Positions 1 to 12,590 of a stretch of DNA of 64,000 nucleotides are shown here, in pieces (position 1 is the stretch's first letter; every line of letters starts with the position of its first letter). A model generated the notes under the pieces. That model saw only the letters and a program-made list of their open reading frames with translations. It did not search any database and had not been told where the DNA came from. The DNA comes from Lumbricus rubellus (lineage: Eukaryota; Annelida; Clitellata; Crassiclitellata; Lumbricidae). The DNA lies in NCBI GenBank assembly GCA_945859605.1, contig OX243822.1, positions 12,585,569 through 12,649,568 on the forward strand, in the 5' to 3' direction. Both the position numbers and the translations under genes were made by a program.

Positions 1-339
1 TACCGGGTCGGCATCGGAGTAGGGTCCTGATGCTGGCGTTGTTCGTCTGGCAGGAGATGCTCACTGCTGATGCTGCTGGTGGTGATGGTGATGAAGAGGA
101 GGATGCGGCGGAGGCAGTGGTCGAGGAGGATGGGTTTGTGTTGCTGCTGATGCTGATGCTGCTTGCGTTGGTCAACGTCGAATGGTGGTGACATCTAGCG
201 ATGGCCAGGATCAAGAGAAACCGCTGAATCAACGAGAAAGCAGCCCATGATCACACACTGTTGAACTATCATCAGCATCATCATCATGTAAATTATGTTG
301 TCGTCATCATAGTAACTGTAGTCGTAGCATTAGCATTTG
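1..339. other. Gene-free, triplet-rich sequence
   Basis: Short GAT/GGA/CTG and CAT runs dominate and no conserved protein or splice-flanked exon is visible. I see nothing functional here. Confidence 0.5.
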
Positions 340-446
340 CGAGTGAAGGACGTAGGGTCTCTACGCGGCGGCTTGAAGTGGATTCGAACCTGGAACACTC
401 CGGCTTCAAGGCACCGACGCCACCACTGCACCACCGCGCCCTAGGC
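340..446 (-). repeat. tRNA-derived SINE fragment, head region
   Basis: Read on the minus strand this is the head of the main SINE family of the window: a box-A-like stretch (GGTGGTGCAGTGGTGGCG), then a box B (GGTTCGAATCC), then the start of the body. The 3' part is missing. Full-length relatives are at 28183-28405 and 36388-36620. Confidence 0.75.
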
Positions 447-447
447 T

Positions 448-620
448 TGTTTTAAGGAATTTTTAGAACTGCACAACCTCTTCTTTCCTTTCCCATCGTC
501 CATGGTAAAATACTTCTAATCGGAGGACAATGACCTTTTTTGATAGTTTTAACTGTACAAAAGTGCTTTTACAACTGCACATTTTGTGTACAACTGCACG
601 TTAAAAAGTCCTGCAGCGCC
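448..620 (+). repeat. Dispersed repeat, 'GCACAAC' family, copy 1
   Basis: A stretch of about 170 bp containing phrases such as AACTGCACAAC, CCATCGTCCATGGTAAA and TGTACAACTGCAC. The same order of phrases recurs at 6448-6643, and inverted at 18595-18785 and 29000-29185. It has no coding potential. Origin unknown, but four copies in one window show it is an interspersed repeat. Confidence 0.75.
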
Positions 621-699
621 CCGCAAATTATACCTATCATGTTTTTAATTTCTTACTGCGCAATGCGCATTTAGCCCTTGCAAAAACATCTACAGGGAG

Positions 700-1095
700 C
701 CCACGATCACACACTGCTGCACAATCATTATCATCATCATGTAAATTATGTTGTCGTCATCATCAATCTCCCAGTCATCGTAGTCGAAGCTGTATATTAT
801 CTTCATCACCATATAGTCGTTATCATCTTCATAACAGTGATGCGATCATTGCACATGCTATCGTCATGATAGTCGTCATCATCATAGTCGTCATCATCAT
901 CATCATAACTGTCGTGATCATCAGATTTCATATCATCATCATCATCATCCCCGTGCAGTGACGTCATCATAATCGGAGCTGTCATCATCACCATTGTCAT
1001 CATCATCTTCGTAACAGTGTTGCGATCATTGCATTTGTTGTCATCATTATAGCCGTCGTCGTCATCATCACCATCATCATCATTACCGCTGCAAT
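700..1095. repeat. Imperfect CAT/TCA microsatellite tract
   Basis: Interrupted CAT/ATC triplets with GTC interruptions. Open frames here are runs of His, Asp or Met and are not credible genes. Confidence 0.8.
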
Positions 1096-1339
1096 CAGGG
1101 TCATGAACGTATTATAAAAGTGACGATCTTAGTTAATATTATTTAATATAGTTTTAACTTACTGCAAGGCATGGTCTTCTTTCCATGAAAGTAAGTCAGC
1201 TACTCCATAATCAAAACGTCCAGAAACCTAAAGAACGTATAAAATAATGTAACGGAATAATTATAGCGCAAATGAAAATTTATATTGCGCCTTATTCATC
1301 ATCTCTGGCAGTTCAAGGATTTTAATCAATGTCATCTTC

Positions 1340-2250
1340 GTCACCATCATAATTGCCAACATCATCGTCATCGTCACCGACACCACGTACACCACCAGAC
1401 AAAAAACACCACCAACACCACCACCACCACCACCACCATCATCATTATCATCATCATCATCATCATCATCATCATTACCTACTTATGTTCCTGCTCCTCC
1501 TCCTGCTCCCCCATCCTTCTAATTCATCCCTCTCCTCTTTCTCATACTCTTTCTTCTTCTCTTCCTCCTCCTCCTCCTCCTCCTCCTCTTCATCTTCTTC
1601 CTCCTCTCTTCCTCCCACTTCTCCTCCTACTCCGACTCTTCCTCCTCCGCCTCTTCCTCCTCCTCCATTTCCTCCTCCTCCTCTTATTATATCTCCTCCT
1701 TTTCTTCTTCCTCCTCCTCCTCCTCTTCATCTTCCCCTCCTTTCTTCCTCCCACTTCTCCTCCTACTCCGACTCTTCCTCCTCCGCCTCTTCCTCCTCCT
1801 CCATTTCCTCCTCCTCCTCCTCTTACCATATCTCCTCCTTTTCTTCTTCTTCCTCCTCCTCCTCTTCATCTTCCCCCTCCTCTCTTCCTCCCACTTCTCC
1901 TCCTACTCCGACTCTTCCTCCTCCGCCTCTTCCTCCTCCTCCATTTCCTCCTCCTCCTCTTACCATATCTCCTCCTTTTCTTCTTCCTCCTCCTCCTCCT
2001 TCTCCTCTTCCGCTTACTACATCTCCTCCTCCTTTTCTTCTTCCTCTTCTTCCTATTCTTCTTCCTCTTCTTCTTCCTCCTCCTCCTCCTCCTCCTCCTC
2101 CTCTTCATCCTTCTTCTCTTCCTCTTCCTCCTTTTTTCTTCCTCTTCTTGTTCTTGTTCTTCCTCTTCTTCATCCTCCTCTTTCTTCTCCTCCTCCTTCT
2201 CTTCCTCCTCTTCTTCCTCCTCCTCCTCCTTTTCCCTCCTCCTCATCCTG
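1340..2250 (+). repeat. CAC/CAT then TCC/TTC low-complexity tract, 0.9 kb
   Basis: CAC and CAT triplets (to about 1476) give way to a pyrimidine-only TCC/TTC tract to about 2250. Within it a block of roughly 130 bp (near 1614, 1746 and 1882) is repeated almost exactly three times, so it has grown by segmental duplication as well as slippage. Long open frames on both strands are composition artefacts (Ser/Pro/Leu one way, Arg/Glu/Lys the other). Confidence 0.85.
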
Positions 2251-3599
2251 AGTATCGGATCCGTATGACGGTTGAAAGCATAATCTGCCGCTAACAGCGC
2301 TTCATGATCCACTGTCAAACAACATCCTCCAGTCATGTCCACAATCTCACCCACCACCGCCTTTCGAAAGTCACCTTCAACTATCCCTGTCCCCGCTCCA
2401 TGTTTAACATCGTTAACATCGATTCCACCATTTGCCGTTCATACATTGGCGCTACAGAAGTCAGTCGATTACACACAGAATACTAACCAGCGGAAGAGAC
2501 GATATTCATATAGCGCAATTATTCATACGACAATCCTGGAATGAACAGGACGCAGACGCCATCCAGCCAGCCAGTGACTCTCCAACCGCTTCTGCTATTG
2601 AGTCGATTGCGCCGCATATCAACAATCCACCAAACTAATTAATATTAATCGATTTATGAATATTCATCATTCGATGAACGCCGCCGATCCAGGCGCCGTC
2701 GGTCAACGCGCAGCCGGCCGCGGCCCGCCCACCTAATTAATATTCATCGATTGGTAAATGCTCCCAAGAGACGGTGACGCTGTCTGCATTAATTAATATT
2801 AATCGCAGAATTAGCATTAATCAACTGCATAATATTATTATCATCTGATATCATTAATATTCAAAATTAGATTAATATTAATCGTCACGCTGATTTTTTT
2901 ATAATAAGATTAAATAATAGGCCTACAATGTAGTAGGCTAACAATCGTCACGTTTCATGAATATTCAACGATTTCTTCGCGCTAGAATTCGTGGCGGCAA
3001 CGAGTTGTAAGCTAACGGAAGCCCGGATTTTTGCTCCATCCGTCACCACACTGTACCTGTTTTTCAGCGCTGCGAAAACCCTCTCTCTATCCGTTGACCT
3101 GACCCGCCACCCGGCAGCAGCGGCCCAACCACCCCTGCTGTCGTCGTCGTCCTCTCCCTAACTGTCTCGGTCGCCGCTCGATAACGCTGTCGCAAGCGCC
3201 GACGACACGCCTTGCCGGTCCCGGCTTCGAAGCGTCCACCGATGTGTGCAGGATGCCAAATGGAATTCGCGGTAATGGGACGATCGCACCGGTTGCGAAT
3301 AGCGGTGGTTTTAAAAACACGCATGCAACGGTGACCGATTTTTAACCAATAATTACAGAGAAGGATGGAGACACACGAAAGCGACGAGACAGCTATTTTT
3401 AAGAAGTCAAAGGTATGGGTGTACCCTTAAAAAGCATTGTGAGCATAAAACTGAGTTAGTTATTGCACCGAGCAGTTATAGCCATGAATCAGCAAGCAGG
3501 CCTACTGTGCAACAGAAGCTAAGGAAATCTAATAGCTTAGGCTATAGTAACTTTAATAACTCGCCATTTATTTTCTCTCACATTTGCTGGAATCGGGAG
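2251..3599. other. Gene-free stretch with ATTAATATTAATCG repeats
   Basis: No conserved protein or exon is seen. From about 2636 to 2885 the AT-rich word ATTAATATTAATCG or close variants recur several times, interrupted by a GC-rich patch near 2680-2730. The part from 3060 to 3330 is moderately GC-rich with short open frames but matches nothing I recognise. Confidence 0.5.
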
Positions 3600-3731
3600 T
3601 TTAACGCCGAAGGGCACGAGCAAATGCGAATGAAGGACTTGCTCAAGATTACTAAGTGGCGGCTTGAGGTCTATTCGAACCTGCAACCCTCCGACTCCAA
3701 GGCACCGAACCCACCACTAAATCACCGCGCA
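3600..3731 (-). repeat. tRNA-derived SINE fragment
   Basis: On the minus strand it carries the family head with a degraded box B (GGTTCGAATAG in place of GGTTCGAATCC), followed by the GGGCACGAG/AGGACTTGCTCAAG body phrases in reverse order. It is diverged and 3'-truncated. Confidence 0.7.
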
Positions 3732-5379
3732 CAAATAGGTGTGGCTGGTAGCCAATGAGATGCGGGGTCACGTGCATGGGTGGAGTAGAACAGACCCCTC
3801 ATATACTACTGCCGCCAGTGCGCAGAGCAGAGCAAGGATGATAGGGTAATTGGATTCCCGAATCTTCTCACGGACAGATTAAGAGATGGCGAGACTATTT
3901 CTAGCTGAACTGAAGCAGCGAACACATGAGCCACTCATTGACACGAGACTTCTTCCATTGTAACTGTGATCGTAGCCTAAACTCAAAACTTCTTTCTACA
4001 GCGCCCACATAAGCTAGCCTATACAAGTCGCGGAAACCAGCTTATTCACAGGCGCTCTAATAGAACAAAGTCGATAGGCAGGGGTCGAGATCCGGAGAGT
4101 GAGGCGAGGAGTTAGACAGACGCTTATAGGGTGGATGCTGTTTGGAGTTGAAATGACGTGTGAGGTTTGATGAGTGGAAGAATCAGAATGTCATATGTGA
4201 ATTGCATTTTTTTGCGGCTTCGAATGTAAGACCTGTGTGATTTACTTATAGCCAGAAGTGGCGTTTTGGTGAGTTCGTATGATGGATCAGATGTAGATCT
4301 ACTTTGTCGTAGTGCTGGCGGAAGTTTTCTCCAAAGAGGCGGAACAGCTGTACAATGTAGCTAATAGTGTGTGTATACGCATGCTCCACATTATCGTCAT
4401 CGTAATATACAAATTTCTAGAGCGCCACTCGAAAGCCAAGAGCAGGTCACCAGCTTATCCACGAGCGCTTATAATGATCGACTCGGCTTCTGGCTCATTT
4501 GTATTCGATTCATCAGTCTATCACGCCGTCCTTGCATCTCAGCATCTGAATTCAAAGCACTTTACGCCATACACCAAACACAAGACGTGCATAAAATCCT
4601 ATTAGGTATATGCCTACTATAGCATACCGGTACTATAGGTAGAACCTAAAATCCAAACAAGAAACGGGGCGAATAGAAATCGTGCCAGATCAGGTGCTGT
4701 TTTCCAATTCCGTCGCATGCCAAGCGCGTCTGCATCCCGGAATTCTTGGCGCGGCCGAAACAGACGACAGGCGGCGCAGTTAAGAAGGTCGGACCATGGA
4801 ATGCTTCCGAGTAGCATGTGAGAGCAAAGACTCCTTTCGACGAACTATAGCCACTGCTTTCATTATGGAAATGCCAGTCGCGAGCCTGGATAAAACAGGA
4901 GGGCGACGCTATAATGATCTTCTTGCCACACCGTGTCGTTAACCCGTTCCCGCGGACCGGGTCACCCGTGACCCGAAATGGGAGGCAATCCCATAAAGTC
5001 CCATTGCTTGCTACAGGGTGCATTAGATTAAAATAATGTCATCTGGTCTTAGAACAGTACTGATGTTGTCAATAGCGATCTCTATCAGTCTATCTACATC
5101 GCTGTCTACAATTCTACAATCTACATGTACATCTTTCTCTATCTCTTCTTAAGACATTTTTTCTCGGGGTTCTCGCACGGAGAGAGCTACTGAATGGTCA
5201 TGGTTTTGAATGGCGCTACAGAAATGGCTAATTACATTACATACGCCAACGCATGGTTCATGTTCACAATCTATTACGAAGCAGTCCACTGCTCGGCCCG
5301 CACGGTCACCGCTCTCCTGAAAACATTATCTGCAGAGTAACAGTCAATATTAAAGCTGCGAGTGGAAGAACGCTGAAAA
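3732..5379. other. Gene-free stretch with old repeat fragments
   Basis: No gene seen. Near 3990-4070 and 4410-4480 are two copies of an 'AGCGCC...AAAGCCAAG...AGCTTATTCAC...GCGCT' repeat that recurs at 52090-52170. At 4939 a lone TTAA is followed by sequence like the left half of the mini-element at 29915-29998, with no matching right end. Confidence 0.45.
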
Positions 5380-5658
5380 CACGAATTGTGATGACTGCCG
5401 TATAATGTATAGGCCTATATATATATATATGATATATATATATATAAATATAATTGTGAAGACTGTGGCATATATATGTATATATATTATATAATTATAT
5501 AATTATATATATATGAATTGTGATGACTGCGGTGTAATATATATAGGCCTATATACACACATACATGTATATATAGAATTGCGATGACTGTGGTATATAT
5601 ATATATATATATATATAGAATTGTGATGACTGCCATATAGAATTGTGATGACTGCCAT

Positions 5659-5707
<49 letters not shown>

Positions 5708-5730
5708 TTGTGATGACTGCGGTATCTATA
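5380..5730 (+). repeat. Composite minisatellite: GAATTGTGATGACTGC units joined by TA runs
   Basis: The 16-mer GAATTGTGATGACTGC or near versions (for example AATTGTGAAGACTG) occurs about seven times, each followed by a (TA)n run of variable length. Fixed 16-mers separated by expandable TA runs suggest the unit duplicated together with its microsatellite. Confidence 0.85.
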
Positions 5731-6094
5731 GATGGGACGATCAGTGTGTCGTTACATGTCACGTGACATGTATATTATGGGTCCATCACCAAGACTTAGT
5801 GTTGTTTGTGTACCAGACAGATAAATGGACAACAGACAAAAGTAGTATTTTTAACAGAAAAAGAAGAAAGAAACAGTCACTTGAGGTGCAGTCATGGGTT
5901 TGAGCAATATAATTGATTCCATAAATCGAATTAGGCTAACTTTCATTTTAGCCACCTTCTCTTTAAGCAACATTGTTTTCATCAATTCGGCTTATATTGA
6001 ATCAAGAATTAGGCCTACGTACTTTTGACAATCCAACTTCGATTTGAGCAAACAACGCTTTCATCAATCCAACTTCTAAAAAGCAGAATTTCGT
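5731..6094. other. Gene-free stretch
   Basis: AT-rich sequence with no conserved coding, RNA or repeat signature that I can recognise. Confidence 0.4.
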
Positions 6095-6205
6095 CGATCC
6101 GCTCCGAACTGTCCGCTCCGAATTATGCGCTCCGAATTATCCGCTCCGAATCGTCCGATCCGAAATGACCGTACAAATTGTCCGGCTCCGAATTGTCCCG
6201 ACAGC
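6095..6205 (+). repeat. Short minisatellite, CCGCTCCGAATT units
   Basis: About seven imperfect copies of a 12-15 bp unit (CCGCTCCGAATTNT) in tandem. The compositional contrast with AT-rich flanks is sharp. Confidence 0.8.
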
Positions 6206-6235
6206 ACTCGACATTAGAGGGCTATAACATGCCTA

Positions 6236-6440
6236 TTATTATAGCCCTCAATTAGCTGAATTGGTTAGACTTGCACCATCGGCTGCATGGGTCTAAATCG
6301 CCTCTGTGCCATTGCAGAGATCGCCGCTCGGATTGCGGTTCGCTCCCCGATATTGGCTTATCTCAGAGGTTTAAATCTCGGGCTAGTATGTCCCATGGAC
6401 GGGGAACACTAAGTGGCGCTGCGTCCATTTAAACGGGCAG
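6236..6440 (+). repeat. Second type of tRNA-related SINE (putative)
   Basis: A box-A-like TAGCTGAATTGGTTAGA at about 6252 is followed near 6339 by a box-B-like GCGGTTCGCTCCC, then a body ending in GTGGCGCT. The boxes are farther apart than in a functional tRNA, so this is a diverged tRNA-derived SINE rather than a tRNA gene. Confidence 0.5.
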
Positions 6441-6447
6441 AAGCGCA

Positions 6448-6643
6448 TGGCTGTTTTTAAGCAATTTTTAGTACTGCACAACTCATTCTTTCTTTTCCCA
6501 TCGTCCATGGTAAATTACTCCAAAACGGAGGAAAAATACCTTTTTTGCTAGTTAGCCTAGTTTTAACTGTACAGAAGTGCTTCTACAACTGCACAAATCA
6601 ATTTAGAACTGCACATTTTGTGTACAACTGCACTCTAAAAAAG
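6448..6643 (+). repeat. Dispersed repeat, 'GCACAAC' family, copy 2
   Basis: Shares the ordered phrases of the copy at 448-620 (ATTTTTAG, CTGCACAAC, CCATCGTCCATGGTAAA, TGTACAACTGCAC), with a short extra segment before the end. Confidence 0.75.
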
Positions 6644-6884
6644 GCTCTGCAGAAGCGGTGGTGAGGGGTTGAGACTCACCCGATCAATTCATTGAAAGCT
6701 GAGCACGGTTGAAATCGTATCATACACTGTATATCATATACGGTCGCTATATAAATTCCAGAACATTTACATGAGGCATCAACAGAACTGATGGTCGTTT
6801 CTAAGCAAAAACGAAATGAAAAAGCACAATCCGCTTCACAGAGCCGCTGACAACCATGGCACTGTCCATTGACAGTGATAATGA

Positions 6885-7108
6885 CGACGAGTCGACGATG
6901 ATGGTGATGGTGATTATGATGTTGTTGTAGATGATGATGATGTTGTTGATGATGATTATGATGATGGTGGTGGTGGTGGTATGGTGGTTGTGCGGTAGTG
7001 GTGGTGATTGATGATGAATATGATGATGTATAGAACTATAGATGATGAATATGATGATGAATAGATGATGAATATGATGATGATGATGATGATGATGATG
7101 ATGCTGCT

Positions 7109-7139
<31 letters not shown>

Positions 7140-7205
7140 ATGATAACGACGACGAAGACGATGACGATGACGACGACAACTACGAAGACGACGATGATGA
7201 CGTTA
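6885..7205 (+). repeat. GAT/GAC triplet microsatellite
   Basis: Mostly GATGAT with TGG, CTG and GAC interruptions. No gene. Confidence 0.85.
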
Positions 7206-7425
7206 ACAATAGCAGACGTTGTTTTATAAATCTACAGCTTCGTGCAGCTACCAAGGCCGAAAAAATGGGACTGTATCTACACGCACATGTGTTTAACACG
7301 TGTCTCATTCGCTTGTTTTGTGCTGAAGGCCATTGCCATGCATCTCAATTATAAGTGAAACATTCATCAACGGCCACTAACCATCCACACTCCACGGCAC
7401 ACGATGTTTTACCAGCGGTCATGTG

Positions 7426-7782
7426 CAGCGTTGCCACTCTAGACAAAAAAAAATTAAGTTGGAGGGGCGAAAAAACCCAAGAAAACCCAAGTTAAGCTGT
7501 ACTTCAGACAAACTGACTTTTGAGCCCGAAAATTCTGACCTTTTTTTTAGTCATTCGCTCGTCACAAAACATGATTTTTTAAAAGTAAAATTACACTTTT
7601 CCAGATTATTTTTTCAAAATTGTCATTAAAATAATTATGCAAAAAATGCCAAAAAGTGTCAAAATAAAGTGTGAAAAAAACTCAAGCCAAAAACCCAAGT
7701 TTTTTCCGAAAAACGCCATTTCCCAAGGTCGGATCGAAAAACCCAAGATCTTGTGGAAAAAACCCAAGGAGTGGCAACGCTG
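7426..7782. mobile_element. Non-autonomous DNA transposon, TIR CAGCGTTGCCACTC
   Basis: The ends are exact inverted copies: CAGCGTTGCCACTC at 7426-7439 and its complement at 7769-7782. The interior is A-rich with repeated AAACCCAAG and has no transposase. The CAG start fits the hAT superfamily, but I could not find a clear 8-bp target duplication, so the assignment is tentative. Confidence 0.7.
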
Positions 7783-7898
7783 GTGGCTCGTTTGTGGCTG
7801 CTATATTGCTCGTTTGTCCATATCTTCTTCTTCTTCCACTCTCGTCTTGTTTGCCGTAGACTCAGAAAAGAACATCGTCGTGTGTGCCGCTGATTAGG

Positions 7899-8352
7899 TT
7901 AACCAAAGATATTAGAGTCGTAGACTAAGATGTGACACCTCCTATCTCCGCTGTATATTTGGTCTGGGTGGTGGTCAAAGCACACAAACTGTGGCGCCAC
8001 GTTGTGACGGGGTTGATGGCTCCTAGCAACCGCCCTAGTAACCATAGACGCCATGGGCAAAATGGATAAATATATACGCCAACGATTGGACAATTGCAGC
8101 CTCCGTAAACTAACATAACTATTTAAACTGCACATTAAATATGATGAGTAATAATAACTGTTATATACTAATGTATTTTATTAGAAGGTTTATGTTTAAA
8201 ACGTGCGACTCTTACAGGCATCTGGACAATGCTATTCCGTTCTATTTATAGCGCTAAAAACCCATCACAAGGTAGGTGAGGCGACCATTAAGATACATTA
8301 TGATACATTATGTGGCGCATCTTAGTCTACGACTCTAATATCTTTGGGTTAA
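7899..8352. mobile_element. TTAA-bounded non-autonomous element (piggyBac-like), 454 bp
   Basis: TTAA stands at both edges (7899-7902, 8349-8352). Inside them is an inverted repeat of about 30 bp beginning CCCAAAGATATTAGAG on the right, with one base fewer on the left. TTAA target duplication with C-rich termini is the hallmark of piggyBac-type transposition. There is no transposase; short open frames inside are not gene-like. Confidence 0.75.
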
Positions 8353-8519
8353 CTAGCAAAGCCACCGTCTGCCGTCAACGATAGATGGCGTTGTAGTATA
8401 AAAGAGACTCTGTTGGAAACTAAACGCTGGAGATGGTTTGCTACATAGCGTATTATTATCATCAGCGTTAGGGACATGTTCTGCGACAAAATGTTATTTG
8501 TAACAACCTGCCTATAAGC

Positions 8520-9311
8520 CAGGGGTTCTCAAACTTTATTTTTATTGTACCCCCAAGTAAAAAAATTGAATGGTGGCGTACCCCCCAGAAAAAACAGATC
8601 AGAAACAAAATGCCATTGCTTAGTCTCCATTGCAGTGCCAACTAAAAAGTCTTTTTAATCATTGTATGGTGTGGCCTATTAGAGTCGCAGAGCCTACATG
8701 GAGCAAAATTGAAAATATGCAAAGTTTTAATCATGCAATCATATCATCAAAAATGGGAAATTGGTCTATAATCCCTACGAAAGAACTAACCTATAGCGTT
8801 ATATTGCCGTGTGCTTGTTTCGACTAGCACAGAAATGCCACATATTTAAAATAAAAATTACCTGGTTTAATATTTGTCATTTTCAAACTCAAATTTATCC
8901 CATATTTATTGTTGATAGCAAGATATTTAAAAACTAGTTTCAAACAGATATATAATTATACGAGGTGCTGAAAGGAATCACAAATTTATTTTAAGGCTCG
9001 ACCAGAAATTAACCCATAGAACAATTCAGCTATCCTTTTTGAGCTTTATAATAGCCTACCTGAGAATTTCTGACTTTGGTTCTTTCAGCCATTTATACAT
9101 TATTTTGTTTCAAATTTATATGGCAGGCCTAAATACAAACATGCTGCATGACCTATAATATAGATCTAAGCTTAGTATGTGAGTCCAATCACATGTTCAC
9201 AAAAAGTGCATAAGCTCAAAGAAAAATTTGTATTTCCGGAAATTTTCGCGTAGGCCTACCCCTTAACGGCGCCTGGCGTACCCCTAGGGGTACACGGTTT
9301 GAGAACCCCTG
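8520..9311. mobile_element. hAT-type non-autonomous transposon, 792 bp, exact 8-bp TSD
   Basis: The terminal inverted repeats CAGGGGTTCTCAAAC and GTTTGAGAACCCCTG are flanked by the direct repeat CTATAAGC at 8512-8519 and 9312-9319. Near the ends, TGTACCCC and GTACCCCTAGGGGTAC form subterminal repeats. An exact 8-bp duplication with CAG...CTG ends is diagnostic of hAT. No transposase remains. Confidence 0.9.
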
Positions 9312-9331
9312 CTATAAGCTTATCTATCTAT

Positions 9332-9690
<359 letters not shown>

Positions 9691-10188
9691 ATATAGCGCG
9701 TCTTCACGATAACTATTCAGAGCAGAGGCGTAGTTCTATATTTATACCGCGTGGTTCTATATACGGTGGATGCTACATAATACATATGCAAATAGGCGTT
9801 TTGACTTCTGCACAGGATTTGTAAACTCACAAAAAGACATAAATTCAGATCCAGGATTAACGTTAAATCACGATAACATGCAGTTGCCTGCATTTAGACG
9901 CAGCATGCATGGCGACCCAATAGCTAAAAAGGTCAATATAATTTTATGGCGTCCTCTAACCCTAACTGGTGACATCTGAGTAGATTAGTCTATGTCTACT
10001 TTATGCAGCACATTATATTATAATTATGTAAAATTATGTAGGGCATGGTATATATACATATAATGCATCCTTAAGGATCCTATATATATATATATATACA
10101 TATATATATCCACATATCATATGTATATATACATATATATATATTTCTATATATACATCGGATACAGAATATATTATATATAATTATT

Positions 10189-10221
<33 letters not shown>

Positions 10222-10437
10222 ATATAATATTCAGCAAGAATCGGATGTACGAGTATATGCAGGTCTATATATCGGATTTTAGCCGGTGCCACAATAGCAG
10301 ATAGAGCGTTGCATCCCAACGCAGCCCTTGGTTTCGGTTGTGTCTTACAATAGTTCTGCCATGAAATTAGTTCTGCCTTTGTTTGCAGATCTAGCAAATA
10401 CTAAATTACTAGCCTTGTCTATCGTTCAAAGCACAGG
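9691..10437. other. Gene-free stretch with TA microsatellites
   Basis: No gene seen. From about 10080 to 10230 there are several (TA)n runs interrupted by CATATC. Confidence 0.5.
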
Positions 10438-10518
10438 GTGAGAGACTTGAGAATGGATTCGAACCTCGAACCTTCCGGCTCCAAGGCAACGACGCCACCA
10501 CTATACCACCGCCCCCTA
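10438..10518 (-). repeat. tRNA-derived SINE head fragment
   Basis: On the minus strand: GGTGGTATAGTGGTGGCGTC (box A region), GGAAGGTTCGAGGTTCGAATCC (box B region), then it stops. Only about 80 bp remain. Confidence 0.75.
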
Positions 10519-11408
10519 CATACTTAGATTATGATTCACGTGGAGTTGGGGGGTATAGAAGAAGACTAGCTACGGGGTCCGAAGAAAGACTTGGAACCGG
10601 GTTGAACCCCTTAAGCCCCTTACAATTTTCACCCCGATGTTGCCAATAGGCCTACAACAGGGTCCGAATTTTACAGCCCCAATTTTGTCTTCGTATGCTC
10701 CTTCCATTGTAACCCATCTCCCATGCAGAACCAATTCTGTCTACCTCGTTGCATCACGCGGCACGCCGGTGAATAAGCTGGTCTCCCTGACGTGGCTTTT
10801 GTGGGCGCTGAGAAATTCTCGAAGATTAACATTACATTACATTACATTACATCACTCTACTCTGATATAATAATTTATAGCGAGTGCAGAAGTTTCACTC
10901 AGGTAGGACCATAATTATCTACTGGTCTCGAAATGATACCACACCCAGGACGTGCCGCTTCAGACGAAGGCCCAGCAAGACGACGACAGTGGAAGGAGGG
11001 ATGGACAGCTACTGTTCTGGACGAGACACACGGATGTCCAGGCCATCTGGTGTACGACGACGTTGCAAGCACAATTATTACTAAGACCAGCGCGAGGTCC
11101 GCTAATGCAACGGCGAACATCGATCCATAGAGGCGCTTTTCACGCAACGCAGTCGGCCATTGAAGGGACGCATTGCGTGTCCATCAGAACTGAATAGAAC
11201 GGAGGAATTTGATTAAAAAGAGGGGAGGGAAGAATAGGTAGTAGGGGACGGAAGGGAAAAATAGGAAGTAGGGGAAGAGAGAGAGGACACAGGAGGAAAC
11301 AAGGAGGGTGAAGACTGAAGAGGAAGGAAGGTGTAAGAAGAATAGTATTGCATGATGAGTTAACGAGGCGTAGACAGAGCTGAATAGAAGGCTCTGGGCG
11401 AAGCGAAG
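10519..11408. other. Gene-free stretch before the LTR element
   Basis: No conserved gene visible. 11210-11340 is a purine-rich (GGGAAGA) tract. The last five bases, CGAAG (11404-11408), are the left target-site duplication of the retrotransposon. Confidence 0.5.
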
Positions 11409-12574
11409 TGTAACGGGAGTAGATACCACCCTATGGCTCGCTAGTTAGTGGAAACTATTCCCAGATTTCGAATCTGAAATCAGGTTACCAATTTGCATAC
11501 TATCTGGTTATTTGTCGCAATGTGGGTCAATGCTCTAAATGTCAGCCAATCAACAAGACAATGTTTTATATAAAAATAATATTTGAATCATGAATATTAA
11601 TATATCAACATATATAGTTAATGAATTCTATGTCTAGGGTCGTGGAAATGTCAATTTAAATACAGGTCAACTTATTTACTTAAACCAGTGCTGAATAAAA
11701 TAATTTTGAGGGATATTACTACTATAATTACCCTCCCGCGTTGTATGTTTTTGGCTGAAGCTGTAGATCGAAACGGCCAAAGCTTCTCGTCTTTTCTCCA
11801 AGCGCCGTTACCAATGGTTGTAGATGACTCTTTTCAGTTTCATCGTCGATGCGCTTCACCGTGCTTTTCTGCTCGTAGGTAATTATTCTTCGATGTAGCT
11901 GTCTACGAATTGAAGACTATTTGTTCCTTTTCGTATTTACCGTTCAATTACCGTTCGATATAACTTTTATAGTTTCACTGTCACTTCTCAATGTGGCGAG
12001 AAGTAATGCCGGAATTCTACGAAATCCAATGAAGGTAGAATTTCAACGTCAATTACTTGTTAGTAATCCGCTATTACAATCTCTCACGTTTTACGAACTT
12101 CCAGATTTCTTGTCCATACTTTAGGACACTAAACTACCGGCTCCGTTGCTTTAATATCCGATCAAACAAATGTCACGAAATCGTCTAACAGCATCTATAG
12201 CGAATACTCATCACCAATCAACCACCAACAATCCTCATTAGACGGCCATTCCACCTCGTCTCTCATACAGATCCAGCCCCCCTCGTGCGCATGCGCAGCA
12301 GACGACCCTGATCCCAGCTTTCCATATGTAACCAACGCCGATCGCCGATCGTTGTAATATTCCGCAATGCTTTCCACTAATTTAATATATTTTGCCCCTA
12401 AGCACTGGTTATAGCACTGGTTGATTAATTAAACAGAACAATGTAATAATTCTCGCTCGAATTATAAGCTAATCATTAACTAAGGCCTCTCCCTAACTTA
12501 ACACATGTAATTACTAATCAACAATATATATATCAAAGTAAGAACGTATGGGTGGGACCAAGGATATCGTTACA
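11409..12574 (-). repeat. Left LTR (3' LTR of the element), 1166 bp
   Basis: Begins TGTAACGGGAG and ends ATCGTTACA. It is nearly identical to 16705-18273 once the 391-bp insertion there is removed. Small open frames within it are duplicated in the other LTR because the LTRs are copies, and are not separate genes. Confidence 0.93.
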
Positions 12575-12590
12575 ACAATCCCCCACAAAC
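12575..12590 (-). other. Putative polypurine tract
   Basis: On the minus strand, GTGGGGGATTGT lies directly against the 3' LTR start (TGTAACG). A purine block at this position primes plus-strand DNA synthesis in LTR elements. Confidence 0.6.

Noticed and set aside
1285..2357. Long open frames of 313-327 codons on the plus strand and 163 on the minus strand
   Set aside because: They are Ser/Pro/Leu or Arg/Glu/Lys readings of a pyrimidine-only triplet tract, with no domain and no splice context.
11688..12377. Small open frames in the left LTR, repeated exactly in the right LTR
   Set aside because: They are duplicated only because LTRs are copies; no known domain.
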